This document shows, in pieces, positions 41,764 through 50,949 of a stretch of DNA of 64,000 nt (positions within the stretch are counted from its first letter, which is position 1; every line of letters begins with the position of its first letter). The position numbers were made by a program, and so were the translations under genes. The stretch comes from Lysobacterales bacterium. Its GTDB lineage: Bacteria > Pseudomonadota > Gammaproteobacteria > Xanthomonadales > Xanthomonadaceae. A model generated the notes under the pieces. The model saw only the letters and a program-made list of their open reading frames with translations. It was not told where the DNA came from and searched no databases. Location of the stretch: assembly GCA_020442465.1 (NCBI GenBank), contig JAGRJY010000108.1, positions 62,001 to 126,000 on the forward strand. The letters are read 5' to 3'.

Positions 41764-42504
41764 TCAGGCGGCGCTGCGCCCGACCAGGTGCGACACGCCG
41801 GGCACGGGGTGTTCGATGCGGCGCTGATTCAGCGCGCGAGCAGAGCGCTCGATCACCGCCTCGGGCAGCACGCCGTAGTTCAGCACCAGAAGGCTTGGCC
41901 AGCCGCGCGCCACCACCGCCGCGACCAGGCCATCGTGGATCGCCGTGCGCCCGCCCTTGGGATAGGCCGAGGCTGCGGGCATGCGGTGGTAGTAGTCGGC
42001 ATCGCGACCCTCGTCGGTGTACAGATCGGTTTCCGATCCCCAGGGCGGGTCGCCGAAAATCAGGTCCGGCGGTGGCCGGCCCTGCGGCCAGCCGGACAGC
42101 ATGTCGCTGTGCCACAGCGGCAGCTCAACGCCATGCAGGCTGGCATTCTCGGCCGCGAGTGACAGGGCATCCGCATCGATGTCGAGACCGCAGAGCGTCC
42201 ACGCCGGTCGTTCGAGTTTCAGGGTGATGCCGAGGGTTCCTGCACCCACGCCGAAGTCGAGCACCTGTGGCGCGCGCCCGTACTCGGCTTCGAAGCGATC
42301 GCCCTCCATCAGCACCCGGTCGATCAGCGAAGACAGTTCGGGGTCGGTGACGTAGGCGCGCGGATCGCTGCGAAACCTGCGTCCGCGAAAGTACAGGAAG
42401 CCGGCGACGTAGGCCGGTGGCTCTCCCTGCTGCACGCGCTGCCGCATGGTCGCCAGAAGCCCGGCATTGCCGCCGGCCGCCTCGAGCAGCCAGTCTTCAG
42501 ACAT
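41764..42504 (-). CDS. PrmC/HemK-like methyltransferase
   Basis: 246 aa class I SAM-dependent methyltransferase. A short helical N-terminus holds QQGEPPAYVAGFLYFRGRRF, like the PrmC substrate domain. Motif I is VLDFGVGAGTLGITLKLE and motif IV is IFGDPPWG in place of NPPY. The last 80 residues follow the Rossmann fold. The DPPW variant argues against true PrmC; the target may be a protein side chain or small molecule. It is the last gene of the seven-gene overlapping run (8-bp overlap with the phosphatase gene), so it may act on a component or product of that system. Confidence 0.75.
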   Translation of the reverse strand: MSEDWLLEAAGGNAGLLATMRQRVQQGEPPAYVAGFLYFRGRRFRSDPRAYVTDPELSSLIDRVLMEGDRFEAEYGRAPQVLDFGVGAGTLGITLKLERPAWTLCGLDIDADALSLAAENASLHGVELPLWHSDMLSGWPQGRPPPDLIFGDPPWGSETDLYTDEGRDADYYHRMPAASAYPKGGRTAIHDGLVAAVVARGWPSLLVLNYGVLPEAVIERSARALNQRRIEHPVPGVSHLVGRSAA

Positions 42505-44155
42505 CGGGTCGATGGAACGTCAGGCTCAGGATGGTGATGTCGTCGGCCTGCGCGCAGCCGGCAGAGAACTCGTCGAGCGCTTCGAGTACGCAGTCCACCC
42601 ACACGGCCGAGCTGGCCTCGCCTGCAGCGAGTTCTTCCAGCACCGATTCGAGTCGTGCCTCGCCGTAGAGTTCCTGGGTCTCGTTGAGCGCCTCGGTGAC
42701 GCCATCGGAATACAGGAACAGGGTGTCGCCCTGTGCCAGCTGCAGGGTACCGACTTCGAACTCCATCTCTGGCATCACGCCCAGCGCCACGCCCTGCACC
42801 GCCGGAAGCTGCTTCGGCTTGCCGCCGCGCGGACACAGGTAAGGACGATTGTGCCCGCCATTGGCGAAGCGCACTTCGCCGGTGCGCACGTGCACGATGC
42901 CGGCAAACAGGGTGACGAACTGGCACATCGAGTTCGACTCTTCGAGCCGGTCATTGGTCTTGGCCAGAATGACGTCGGGCCGTTCGATCAGCGCGCTCGA
43001 AGCAAAACCGCGCAGCAGCGTGGTCGCCACGGTCATGAACAAGGCTGCCGGCATGCCCTTGTCCGACACGTCGCCGACGGCGAAGAACACATGGTCGTTG
43101 TCGAGATAGAAGAAATCGTAGAGGTCGCCACCTGCCTGTTTGGCGGGTTTCACGGTGGCGTGCAGGTCGAGTTGGTGGCTGCTTCGTTTTCTGCTGATGG
43201 CCTTGAACGACTGCGGCAGCATGCTCAGCTGGATATCGCCGGCGATGCGCAGCTCGTTGCTGAGGCGTTCCTTGGTGGCCGTCGTCTCGGTGAGCTCCTT
43301 CAGGTATGCATTGAGCCGTGACTCCATGGCCATGAAGGACTGCGCGAGCTGGGCAATCTCGTCACGATTGGCGGTGGGAATGCTCGCCACTTCGGCGCGC
43401 AGCACTTCGTCCTCGACCGGCTGGAAGTCGCGGGCCGACAGCTCGCGGGTGTACTCGGCAAGACGGGTGATCTTTCGCGACACCGCGGCGCCGAGATAGA
43501 ACGAGAACAGGAACACGATGACGAAACTGGCGCCACCGACCAGGATGGACCGACGCAACGATTCATCCAGACGGGCGTACAGCCAGGAAATCGCGATGTC
43601 GGCGCCGACGATGTAGCGCGTGCCGGCCGCCGTCTTACGCGGACTGAAGAGGAAATAGACGCTTCCCCACTGGTCGTCCTCACTGGTCTCGCCAAACTGA
43701 CGCAGGTTGTCGTCCCACGCCTTGCGCAGCAGCGGCTCGTCGTAGGTTTCCCAGTAGCGGGCGAAGCTGTCGTCACGAAGCTCGTCGGGCGTGCCGTTCG
43801 ACGAAGTGGTACGGAACTCGCCATCGACGACGGTGTAGCTGTACAGGTAGATCAGCCCGGTGTCACGACAGTAAGCCGACAGCCGGTCGACGATGCGGCG
43901 GTACTCTTCCTCGGAAATAGCGCCTTCCGAAGTGGCACGATCGAGGTAACCATCGGGCAGCATGTCCGGCAGCGCGCGCGCGGCCGCCTCCAGGCGCTGC
44001 TGCACGCCATCGAAGATGTTGGCGCGTTCGGTCTGGTAGTGACTCCAGGCGAAGACCGCCGTGCCGATCAGGTTCAGCAGGGTCAACGCGAAGATGATCT
44101 TGAAGCGCAGCCCGAAACGGATGCGTTCCAGCGGAACGGGCGCCGGATGGGGCAT
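42497..44155 (-). CDS. HAMP-SpoIIE (RsbU-like) protein phosphatase
   Basis: 552 aa membrane PP2C-type serine phosphatase. TM1 is about 18-38, an extracytoplasmic sensor about 40-200, TM2 about 205-227 and HAMP about 228-285. The SpoIIE domain (about 330-548) has metal-binding Asp residues in GGDLYDFFYLD and FAVGDVSDKGMPAALFM and ends ADDITILSLTF. RsbU-type enzymes dephosphorylate an STAS antagonist; the natural partner is the STAS protein at 54300-54635 in the divergent operon. It overlaps the upstream gene by 1 bp (TGATG) and the downstream gene by 8 bp. The signal sensed is unknown. Confidence 0.88.
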   Translation of the reverse strand: MPHPAPVPLERIRFGLRFKIIFALTLLNLIGTAVFAWSHYQTERANIFDGVQQRLEAAARALPDMLPDGYLDRATSEGAISEEEYRRIVDRLSAYCRDTGLIYLYSYTVVDGEFRTTSSNGTPDELRDDSFARYWETYDEPLLRKAWDDNLRQFGETSEDDQWGSVYFLFSPRKTAAGTRYIVGADIAISWLYARLDESLRRSILVGGASFVIVFLFSFYLGAAVSRKITRLAEYTRELSARDFQPVEDEVLRAEVASIPTANRDEIAQLAQSFMAMESRLNAYLKELTETTATKERLSNELRIAGDIQLSMLPQSFKAISRKRSSHQLDLHATVKPAKQAGGDLYDFFYLDNDHVFFAVGDVSDKGMPAALFMTVATTLLRGFASSALIERPDVILAKTNDRLEESNSMCQFVTLFAGIVHVRTGEVRFANGGHNRPYLCPRGGKPKQLPAVQGVALGVMPEMEFEVGTLQLAQGDTLFLYSDGVTEALNETQELYGEARLESVLEELAAGEASSAVWVDCVLEALDEFSAGCAQADDITILSLTFHRPDV

Positions 44156-45504
44156 CAGCTACGCACCTCCTCGTCGCACAGCCACAGAAACCCAGAGTAC
44201 CGCTCACCCAGCAGGGATTCCAATTCGGCCGCCACGCGATCGATGGGCCGGTCGATGGACTGGGCGACGTACATGCGTGCGGTGTGCATGCCGGCTTCGT
44301 CGAGCGTTCCGAACAGCCGGCGATGCCGGGTCACCGGTTCGTGATGCGCTGAAGATTCCTCGCCACCACGGCCAAGCGTGAGCACACGGCAGACGCCCTC
44401 GCGCGTATCGACCACCTCGAGTTGAGCGCTGCGCAGCAGTGGATCCCCGCGCAGTGCGGCCTCGGCATTGGCCCCTGCGCCCAGACCGGTGCGCAGGATG
44501 TGCTGCGCCACCGCCTGGGCCAACAGATTGGCATCGAGCGTATCGGCCAGCGGCTCGTGCTCGCCCAGCGTACCGACCACGGCACACCAGCCCGAGTCGT
44601 CGCACAACCAGTCGAGGAAGTGCTCGGGCGGCGGTTCGCCCAACCTGCGCCATGCGGTTCCGGGTGGCCTGTCGCGCTGAAGCAGCGCCTTCCACTGCCG
44701 CTGAACGACGCGCTGGGCCATGTCGTGACGGGTGGGGATGGTTTCCGCCTTGAAGAAGCGCAACCGGGTCCGCTGCACGCCATCCTCGAGCAGACTGCCC
44801 ATGGTCTGCAGGGTGCCGCCAAGATCGTTGATCTCCTGGATGCGACCCGGCTCCCAGGCTTCTGCGCTGCGGCCGCCTTCCAGTTCGCTGGCGGCATGGC
44901 ACAGTGTTCCGAGTTCGCCCTGCACCATCCGGGTCAGCCACTCGGCCACCACGCAGGCGACCAGGAACATCGCCAGCGCCACGGCGATGAGTTTGCTGCG
45001 CAGGGCGGTGAGGGCCGCATCCAGCGAGTCGTCCTGCTCGGCCACGGAGACCAGCGCCACCGGCTGGTGCCCGGCATCGTAGGCCAGTGCAAAGCCCAGG
45101 ATTTGATCGGGCGCGTCGCCCTCGCCGTCCGTGGCCCGCCAGGCGGCACCGCGTTCGCGCAAGGTCTCGATCTCGGTGTCGGAAGGCTGCGCTGGCAGCT
45201 GCATGCTCGCTGCCGCCAGCGCCATGCGCGGCGCGGCGCCGTCCAGCGGCCAAGCCTGCACCTGCAAGGCGGCATCACCCAGTCGCGCCAGCACGTCATC
45301 CAGCATGGCCTGCCGCCGGTCCGGCGACGCCGCTTCAAGCAAGGGAAGGAACTCCGCCACGCTCGTCGCGGCACCCTCGGCGCGCTGCTGCATGCCCCAC
45401 TCGGTCTCGTTGGTCACCAGGCGAATCAACACCGCCGAACTGGCGAGCCCGAGCCCGAGCACCAGCGAGATCACCGCGAGGTAGTGGCGCCAGCGGAGCG
45501 TCAT
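44155..45504 (-). CDS. HAMP-type membrane protein, unknown output domain
   Basis: 449 aa. TM1 (about 8-26) and TM2 (about 168-190, LIAVALAMFLVACVVAEWL) flank a periplasmic region with SMQLPAQPSDTEIETLRERG. A HAMP-like linker (about 190-240, EINDLGGTLQTMGSLLEDG) is followed by a C-terminal domain of about 210 aa. That domain (WLCDDSGWCAVVGTLGEHEPLADTL, then HRRLFGTLDEAG) is not one I recognise; it has no kinase, cyclase or phosphatase motif. It overlaps the cNMP-like gene by 4 bp and the phosphatase gene by 1 bp. It probably assembles with the phosphatase at the membrane. Confidence 0.72.
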   Translation of the reverse strand: MTLRWRHYLAVISLVLGLGLASSAVLIRLVTNETEWGMQQRAEGAATSVAEFLPLLEAASPDRRQAMLDDVLARLGDAALQVQAWPLDGAAPRMALAAASMQLPAQPSDTEIETLRERGAAWRATDGEGDAPDQILGFALAYDAGHQPVALVSVAEQDDSLDAALTALRSKLIAVALAMFLVACVVAEWLTRMVQGELGTLCHAASELEGGRSAEAWEPGRIQEINDLGGTLQTMGSLLEDGVQRTRLRFFKAETIPTRHDMAQRVVQRQWKALLQRDRPPGTAWRRLGEPPPEHFLDWLCDDSGWCAVVGTLGEHEPLADTLDANLLAQAVAQHILRTGLGAGANAEAALRGDPLLRSAQLEVVDTREGVCRVLTLGRGGEESSAHHEPVTRHRRLFGTLDEAGMHTARMYVAQSIDRPIDRVAAELESLLGERYSGFLWLCDEEVRS

Positions 45505-45911
45505 GACTTGCGCGTACCCAGGTAGTCGACGCCGAGCAGCGGCATGCGGAAGAACCCGACCAGCAGCGCCGGACATTCGTGGATGACGGTGAAGAACTTG
45601 GAACGCGGCAACACCAGGGCGAGCATGCCCTCCGGGCCAGCATGAATCGCAAACGGCGCCGGACGACCGGTCAGCAGAATGGTGGTACCCACCACCGGCT
45701 GCATCGGCGTGCCGGCCTCGTCGACGGCACATCCCTCGATGCGGATGTACAGCCGCTGGATGATGCCCTGCTTCGGGCACAGCAGGCTTCCCGGCGCAAA
45801 CTGGCGCGCATGGGTCGCACTGGCGATCGTCATCAGCTCGTCCGGTCTCAGGCTCGAGAACGGCGCGACCCGGCTGAGCGCGAGCAACCGCTCGGAAACA
45901 CTGAGCTTCAT
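45501..45911 (-). CDS. Small cyclic-nucleotide-binding-like protein
   Basis: 136 aa, soluble. The fold pattern is that of a single cNMP/CRP sensor barrel: N-terminal helices SVSERLLALSRVAPFSSLRPDELMTIA, then strands QFAPGSLLCPKQGIIQRLYIRIEGCAV. The phosphate-binding cassette is not canonical: the FGE element is missing and the region reads VVGTTILLTGRPAPFAIHA. It may bind another ligand or none. No DNA-binding domain follows. It overlaps both neighbours by 4 bp, between two HAMP proteins, suggesting an adaptor for them. Confidence 0.7.
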   Translation of the reverse strand: MKLSVSERLLALSRVAPFSSLRPDELMTIASATHARQFAPGSLLCPKQGIIQRLYIRIEGCAVDEAGTPMQPVVGTTILLTGRPAPFAIHAGPEGMLALVLPRSKFFTVIHECPALLVGFFRMPLLGVDYLGTRKS

Positions 45912-47791
45912 GCTTCGGTTCCTCGCTGCACGATCACTTCACCGTCAACCATGAGGACGCGCACCTCCGCGTCCAGCGCATGCAAGCCAGCCGCCAAGGT
46001 CTGCTCGCCACCCTGCGCATCGCGGGCATGCAGTGCCACCTTCTGGCTCTCCCATTGCACCTGCTGGCTGGCTGGATCCCAGATCAGCAGCCAGCGCAGC
46101 TGCGGCGTAGCGGCGAACAGCGCGTCTGCGCGCAAGGTTCCCAGTTCGGCCAACCGACGCGCGAGCACCTGCAGGCGACCCGCGGCAATGGCGTGTTCAG
46201 TCGCCCCGCCTTCGTGCAAAGCCGCAAACTCAGCCACCAGCCAGCCGCTGGCGGTCAGAACACGCACCCGCGACGGTTGCGACGGATCGGTCAGCAGTGA
46301 TGCGCGCACGGCTTCGTCAAGCCGCCCGGTCAGCAGTTCGGCCTGCGATGCGCTGGAAGCTTCCTCTTGCTCGTGCAGGCGCAGACTGAGACGGTCTAGA
46401 CTGCCCGCGAGGCGACCGATGTCGTCAGCGGTCGCATTCTGCAGCCGCTGTCCGTACTGCCCGGCAGCGATGCGCAATGCCGCGTTCTTGATGTCGCGCA
46501 GCGGCCGCGTGATGGTCTGGGCCACCGACAGCGAAACCAGGCCGCTGACCAGCATCAGCACGCCACCCACGCCGAGCACCGCAAACAGCGCGTTGCGGGT
46601 CTTGCTGCGGATCACGCCGATGTCGACGTCGGCGCCCGCCAACGCGACCACCTTGCCGGTGACGTCGCGGATGGGCGCAGCCGAGACTTTCACCAGACCC
46701 CAGATTTCCCACTCGCGGATGCCCGATACGAACGGTGTGCCTTCGACCTGGGCGCGCACCACGGCGTCGATATCCTCTTCCGGCACCGTATCGAGGTAGC
46801 CGGGCGGCGAGTGGTCGTCGCCGGTCGACCCGTCGAGCACGTAGCGGATCTGATCGCCGCCCAGGAACACCTCCGTGTACAGGAAGGTAAGCCGCGCGCG
46901 TTCGCGCAGCGATCGGTACCACGGCGCGTGACGGGCAACGAACTCGTCCTCTTCGTTGTAGTAGCCGGGAGAGAAGTCCTCCGCCAGCACGCCTTCGGTC
47001 CAGTCGTAGCGCAACAGCGCATCCGCGGCCAGATAAACCTGCCCGCCCTCCACGGCGAGACCGAAGACCGGTCGGGCAGCAAGGTCGAGGTCTGCTGATG
47101 CCTGCAGCACGCCATCGTCGCCAAAGGCGATCAGCCGCGATGCCGCCGCATTCCAGCCGATCCAACGCGCGCCGTCGATATCGCGGGCAAGCAGGCCCAC
47201 CGGTTCGGGCGGGCGGAGCTCGGTCGGCTCCGTGACGCTGCCCTCCTCGCCCGCATTGCCGGCCGGCAATGCGGGACGCAGGATGCGTTCGCCGTCCCAG
47301 CGCAGCAGGGACTCACCGTCGGATACCCAGATGCCTTCGACGGGGCCAGCCTCGACGACTCGCTGCTCGGCGCCCTCTGACTCGGGCGCCTCGACCAGTT
47401 GGCCCTCCGGCGTCTGCAGCAGCAGTCGCTGGGTGGTATCGATCCAGACCATGGCGCGCGGACGCCAGGCCATCGGTCGCCGCTCGACCACGGCGGACGT
47501 GGCGAGGTCGATGCGCACCAGGGTGGATCGCGTCGCGCCCCAGCCCCAGGCACTGCCCTCCGGCCCGGCGACCATGCGCGTCACGGCATAGGGGCGCTGA
47601 TACTCGGCGTGCGCCGTGCCGTCGGTCAGGGCACCAACCGTGCCACTGATGGCCAGAAGCTTGCGGTCGAAGCCGAGCAGAATCTGGTCGTAGACCGTGT
47701 TGTAGGCCAACCAGGCCAGCAGTCCTGTAGCGGTCACCAGGATGCTGGTGATCACACCGAGTACCAGCGAGCGGAAACCGAACGTGCTCAC
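45908..47791 (-). CDS. Large HAMP-type sensor protein
   Basis: 627 aa from a GTG overlapping the upstream stop (GTGA). TM1 is about 8-32. A large extracytoplasmic part (about 35-390) starts with propeller-like repeats (RAMVWIDTTQRLLLQTPEGQLVEAP) and ends with a Cache-like segment (VKVSAAPIRDVTGKVVALAGADVDIG). TM2 is about 400-425, then HAMP (RPLRDIKNAALRIAAGQYGQRL). A C-terminal cytoplasmic domain of about 150 aa has no catalytic motif that I can name. It looks like a sensor that signals through protein contact. It is third in the minus-strand operon. Confidence 0.75.
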   Translation of the reverse strand: MSTFGFRSLVLGVITSILVTATGLLAWLAYNTVYDQILLGFDRKLLAISGTVGALTDGTAHAEYQRPYAVTRMVAGPEGSAWGWGATRSTLVRIDLATSAVVERRPMAWRPRAMVWIDTTQRLLLQTPEGQLVEAPESEGAEQRVVEAGPVEGIWVSDGESLLRWDGERILRPALPAGNAGEEGSVTEPTELRPPEPVGLLARDIDGARWIGWNAAASRLIAFGDDGVLQASADLDLAARPVFGLAVEGGQVYLAADALLRYDWTEGVLAEDFSPGYYNEEDEFVARHAPWYRSLRERARLTFLYTEVFLGGDQIRYVLDGSTGDDHSPPGYLDTVPEEDIDAVVRAQVEGTPFVSGIREWEIWGLVKVSAAPIRDVTGKVVALAGADVDIGVIRSKTRNALFAVLGVGGVLMLVSGLVSLSVAQTITRPLRDIKNAALRIAAGQYGQRLQNATADDIGRLAGSLDRLSLRLHEQEEASSASQAELLTGRLDEAVRASLLTDPSQPSRVRVLTASGWLVAEFAALHEGGATEHAIAAGRLQVLARRLAELGTLRADALFAATPQLRWLLIWDPASQQVQWESQKVALHARDAQGGEQTLAAGLHALDAEVRVLMVDGEVIVQRGTEA

Positions 47792-50700
47792 AAGGCGAGC
47801 GCCGGCTGGGTCTTGAACTGGTACAGGCCGACGCCGAGCGAGGGAAACACCTCGATGCCCCGCATCACCGTCGCCGCGCTCAACACCACGCACTGGCATC
47901 CGGACGTGGTGGCGAACTCCTGCCGCTGCTCCTCACCCATGAGCACGCGCTGCCCGAACGTGGCGCCGGCGCCGACGGTCTGCTCCCGACCTTCGGCCGA
48001 AAGCGTCACCTCGCCCCGCGCCAGCACGAACAAACTCTCCGCATCGTCCCCGGGGGCGTAGACCGTTTCACCCGCTTGCCAGGCCTGCCAGCTGCCGTGG
48101 TGAGCGAGAAACTCGATGGCCATGATCCGCGTGTCGCCGAAGAACGCCGCCTGGATGAGGCTGTGCAGGCGATGCAGCGGGTGTTCGCTTCCCCCGGTGC
48201 CGCGCTCGCGCTCGGCGAAGTACGTCAGCATCGAGACGAAGCACTCGGAGAGCCTGGCATGCGCCCGATGCTCCAGGCGCTCTTTCACCAATGTGGCGCC
48301 ATCGGCCAGCCGCGCTTCGTGCAGGGAGAGAATGCCGGCGGTCACTTCCAGCGGCACGTCGCTTTGCGCGGCATTGCGCAGGATCTGCTCGGCACTCAGA
48401 TGCGCGTCGCTCTCGACCACGACCAGGCCGCTGTCGGAAACGGTCGACTGGATCAGCCCCTGGATGCGCGCGAACAGACTGCGCGAACAGCTCTGCTCGA
48501 TCGTCTCGATCGCATTGGCGCGGTCGCGCGGATTCGCGAACGAAAGCATCGCGCGAATCAACTCGAAGTCGGGCAGCTTGCCGATCAGGCTGAGCAGTTC
48601 CAGCACGAACTCCAGTCCCTCGGCCGCGGCATCGCGGTAGTAGCGCGACAGTACGGCCTGCCCCAGCCCGTCGCCGGCCCGCACGACCAGCGAGCGATGC
48701 GCAGCGAGCGCGTGCTCCGCGCGACTCAGCTCCTGGCCAAGCAAGTCATCGGCAATCAGCAGCAGCTGCGGCAGCGACAGTCGACTGAGGCTGCGCACCG
48801 CCAGCGAACGCGCGTGGAACGGCGCCGCCGGTTCACGGGCGACCCGGATGAGTTGCGGAATGGTCTTGAGCCCCATCTCGCGCAGCATCGATTCGAGTTT
48901 GCGATTCTCCGCGGCCGAGAAATGTTCCGCCGACCACAGCAGCTCGGCGACGCTGGATACGTCGCCGACCTTGCGTGCCACGTCGAGAATGATCAGTCGC
49001 TCCTCATTCTCGGCCACGCGCAGGATGGGCAGCAGCTGCTGGATGATGTGCGGCGTCGACGGCGAGGCGATCTTGTTCAGCGCGCGGAACGCTTCGACAC
49101 GCGTGGCGCGGTCCTCATCGCGCAGGAACGGAAACACTTCCGCAGCGAACCGGGCTTCGCGGAAATCACCCAGCGCACGGATCCCCATGCGCCGGGACTC
49201 GCCTTCGCCGTTGAACAGCTGCTTGATGTGTTCGATGGCGACCTGCGAGTCGTCGATCTTCGGCCCGTGCCAGCTCGCAGCGGCAATCGCTGCACGCTGT
49301 GCCGGCTCCTGCGAACGCTGCCACTGCGCGAACTGCCGAACCGGAAACGCGCCCAGCGAGGTGAACGCTTCGAGCACGCGCGGGTCGTGTGGCGCCGCTT
49401 CGCTTTCGAGCCAGAGCAAGGTCTCGGCGAGCGCCTTGGTGTCGTTGTCGGTCATCAGCCCGGCGATGGCCGGGCGGAGCAGTTCGGCTTCCTGCGGCGT
49501 GGCGTCGGTAAGGAAATCGAGCAGCAGCACGCGCGCCTCGGGATCACCCAGGCGCCACAGCAGGTCGACGGCGAGCAGACGCTGATCGCGCGATGCCTCG
49601 CTCGCCAGGGCCCGCATGCGTTCGGCATCTTCCGCGGACCACTGGGTCAGCCACAGCTTTCGCGGGTTGGCGAAGTCCAGCCAGTCGGCGCGCAGGTTCA
49701 CCGACAGCGATCGCAGGTAGCCGCCGCGGATCAGGCTGGCGATGCCGACGGCCAGCAAGGCGCCGAACATGCCGCCCATGGAGAAGACGCTGGTTTCCAG
49801 GTCGCCGGCCAGATAGAACAGCAGCACGCCGGCACTGGCTGTCGCCAACGGCTCGGCGAAAGCCTCGACGAAGGTGCGCAGCTGGCGCTTGGTCTGGTTC
49901 GGCAGCGCGTTGTACAGCAGGTTGATGTTGTTGTATTCGATCGAAACGAACAGGGTCTGGAAAGCGAAGAAGCCGAACACTGCGGCGGGCATGCCCGGCG
50001 CCAGGAAGAACAGCACGAACGCCGCGAGGTAGGCAGTGGGCACCACCAGCGCGGTCGACCCCACGCCGATCCAGCCGACCAGGCGGTTGAAGAAGAACAG
50101 GTTGATGACCAGCGTCGCCGCGCCAGCGATCGCATGCAGTCCGCCGAGCAACTCGGCCAGCTGCGCAGCGCCGCGCTGTTCGGCAAACACGCCCATCGCC
50201 AGGTACTCGATCACCGACGACAGCGCGACCATCGCGAAGCACACGCAGGCAATCAGCAGCGCAAAGCTCGATCCGGAAAGCGCCTTGCCCAGGCTGCGCA
50301 AGACCTCGAGCGGCGACGAGTCGCCCGAGTCCGGGGTGTCGTCCTGCCCGATCGGCTTGAAGCGGCGCAGCACCACCAGCAGGAAGGGCCAGGTCACCAG
50401 CGCGCTGGCTGCCCAGAGCAGAAACAGCTTGCCGGTGGGCACGATGCCGGCAAGCGCCGAGACCAGCAGTCCGCCGATCATCGCGCCAGCGGAGCTTCCC
50501 GCCGAGATCAGTCCGTACAGCCGCTTGCCGTCCTGGATGCTGAAGTAGTCGTCGGCCAGATTCCAGAACAGGGTGTACAGCGCGATGAACCAGAGCCCGG
50601 CATAGATGCGGGCGGCGAACAGGTAGATGCGCTGATCGCCCCACGCGTCGGCGCCCCAGCCGATCAGCCCGCCGCCAGCGACCAGCAGCACGATGGTGAC

Positions 50701-50949
50701 CTTGAACAGGCCCGACGGGCCGAGCCAGGCGACCAGTCCCGAGTAGATCGGCGCGTACACGGCCATCACGATCGGCATGGCGATGAACACCAGCGGAAGC
50801 TGTGCCACGCCCAGCTGGCTCAGGAACATCGAGTCGGCGGCGACCATGCCGATGGCGACGCCCATCTGCAGCAGACCGGCAAGCAAGGCGAACGCGACGA
50901 CCTTGCCGCCTTCGTCCGGAAGCACCTTGAAGAAGTTGGCGACGCTCAC
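47788..50949 (-). CDS. Nucleotide-transporter-like / HEAT / cNMP-domain fusion
   Basis: 1053 aa from a GTG overlapping the upstream stop (GTGA). Residues about 15-415 contain some twelve transmembrane helices resembling MFS-type ADP/ATP translocases (NTT/Npt1 family): VVAFALLAGLLQMGVAIGMVAADSMFLSQLG, LFWNLADDYFSIQDGKRLYGLISAGSSAGAMIGG. About 430-930 is a helical HEAT-like solenoid with repeats such as RDQRLLAVDLLWRLGDPEARVLLLDFL and ATRVEAFRALNKIASPSTPHIIQQL. The last 110 residues are a cyclic-nucleotide-type barrel (WQAGETVYAPGDDAESLFVLARGEVTLSAEG), with FGQ where FGE is usual. It may be a gated transporter or a receptor derived from one. Confidence 0.82.
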   Translation of the reverse strand: MSVANFFKVLPDEGGKVVAFALLAGLLQMGVAIGMVAADSMFLSQLGVAQLPLVFIAMPIVMAVYAPIYSGLVAWLGPSGLFKVTIVLLVAGGGLIGWGADAWGDQRIYLFAARIYAGLWFIALYTLFWNLADDYFSIQDGKRLYGLISAGSSAGAMIGGLLVSALAGIVPTGKLFLLWAASALVTWPFLLVVLRRFKPIGQDDTPDSGDSSPLEVLRSLGKALSGSSFALLIACVCFAMVALSSVIEYLAMGVFAEQRGAAQLAELLGGLHAIAGAATLVINLFFFNRLVGWIGVGSTALVVPTAYLAAFVLFFLAPGMPAAVFGFFAFQTLFVSIEYNNINLLYNALPNQTKRQLRTFVEAFAEPLATASAGVLLFYLAGDLETSVFSMGGMFGALLAVGIASLIRGGYLRSLSVNLRADWLDFANPRKLWLTQWSAEDAERMRALASEASRDQRLLAVDLLWRLGDPEARVLLLDFLTDATPQEAELLRPAIAGLMTDNDTKALAETLLWLESEAAPHDPRVLEAFTSLGAFPVRQFAQWQRSQEPAQRAAIAAASWHGPKIDDSQVAIEHIKQLFNGEGESRRMGIRALGDFREARFAAEVFPFLRDEDRATRVEAFRALNKIASPSTPHIIQQLLPILRVAENEERLIILDVARKVGDVSSVAELLWSAEHFSAAENRKLESMLREMGLKTIPQLIRVAREPAAPFHARSLAVRSLSRLSLPQLLLIADDLLGQELSRAEHALAAHRSLVVRAGDGLGQAVLSRYYRDAAAEGLEFVLELLSLIGKLPDFELIRAMLSFANPRDRANAIETIEQSCSRSLFARIQGLIQSTVSDSGLVVVESDAHLSAEQILRNAAQSDVPLEVTAGILSLHEARLADGATLVKERLEHRAHARLSECFVSMLTYFAERERGTGGSEHPLHRLHSLIQAAFFGDTRIMAIEFLAHHGSWQAWQAGETVYAPGDDAESLFVLARGEVTLSAEGREQTVGAGATFGQRVLMGEEQRQEFATTSGCQCVVLSAATVMRGIEVFPSLGVGLYQFKTQPALAL

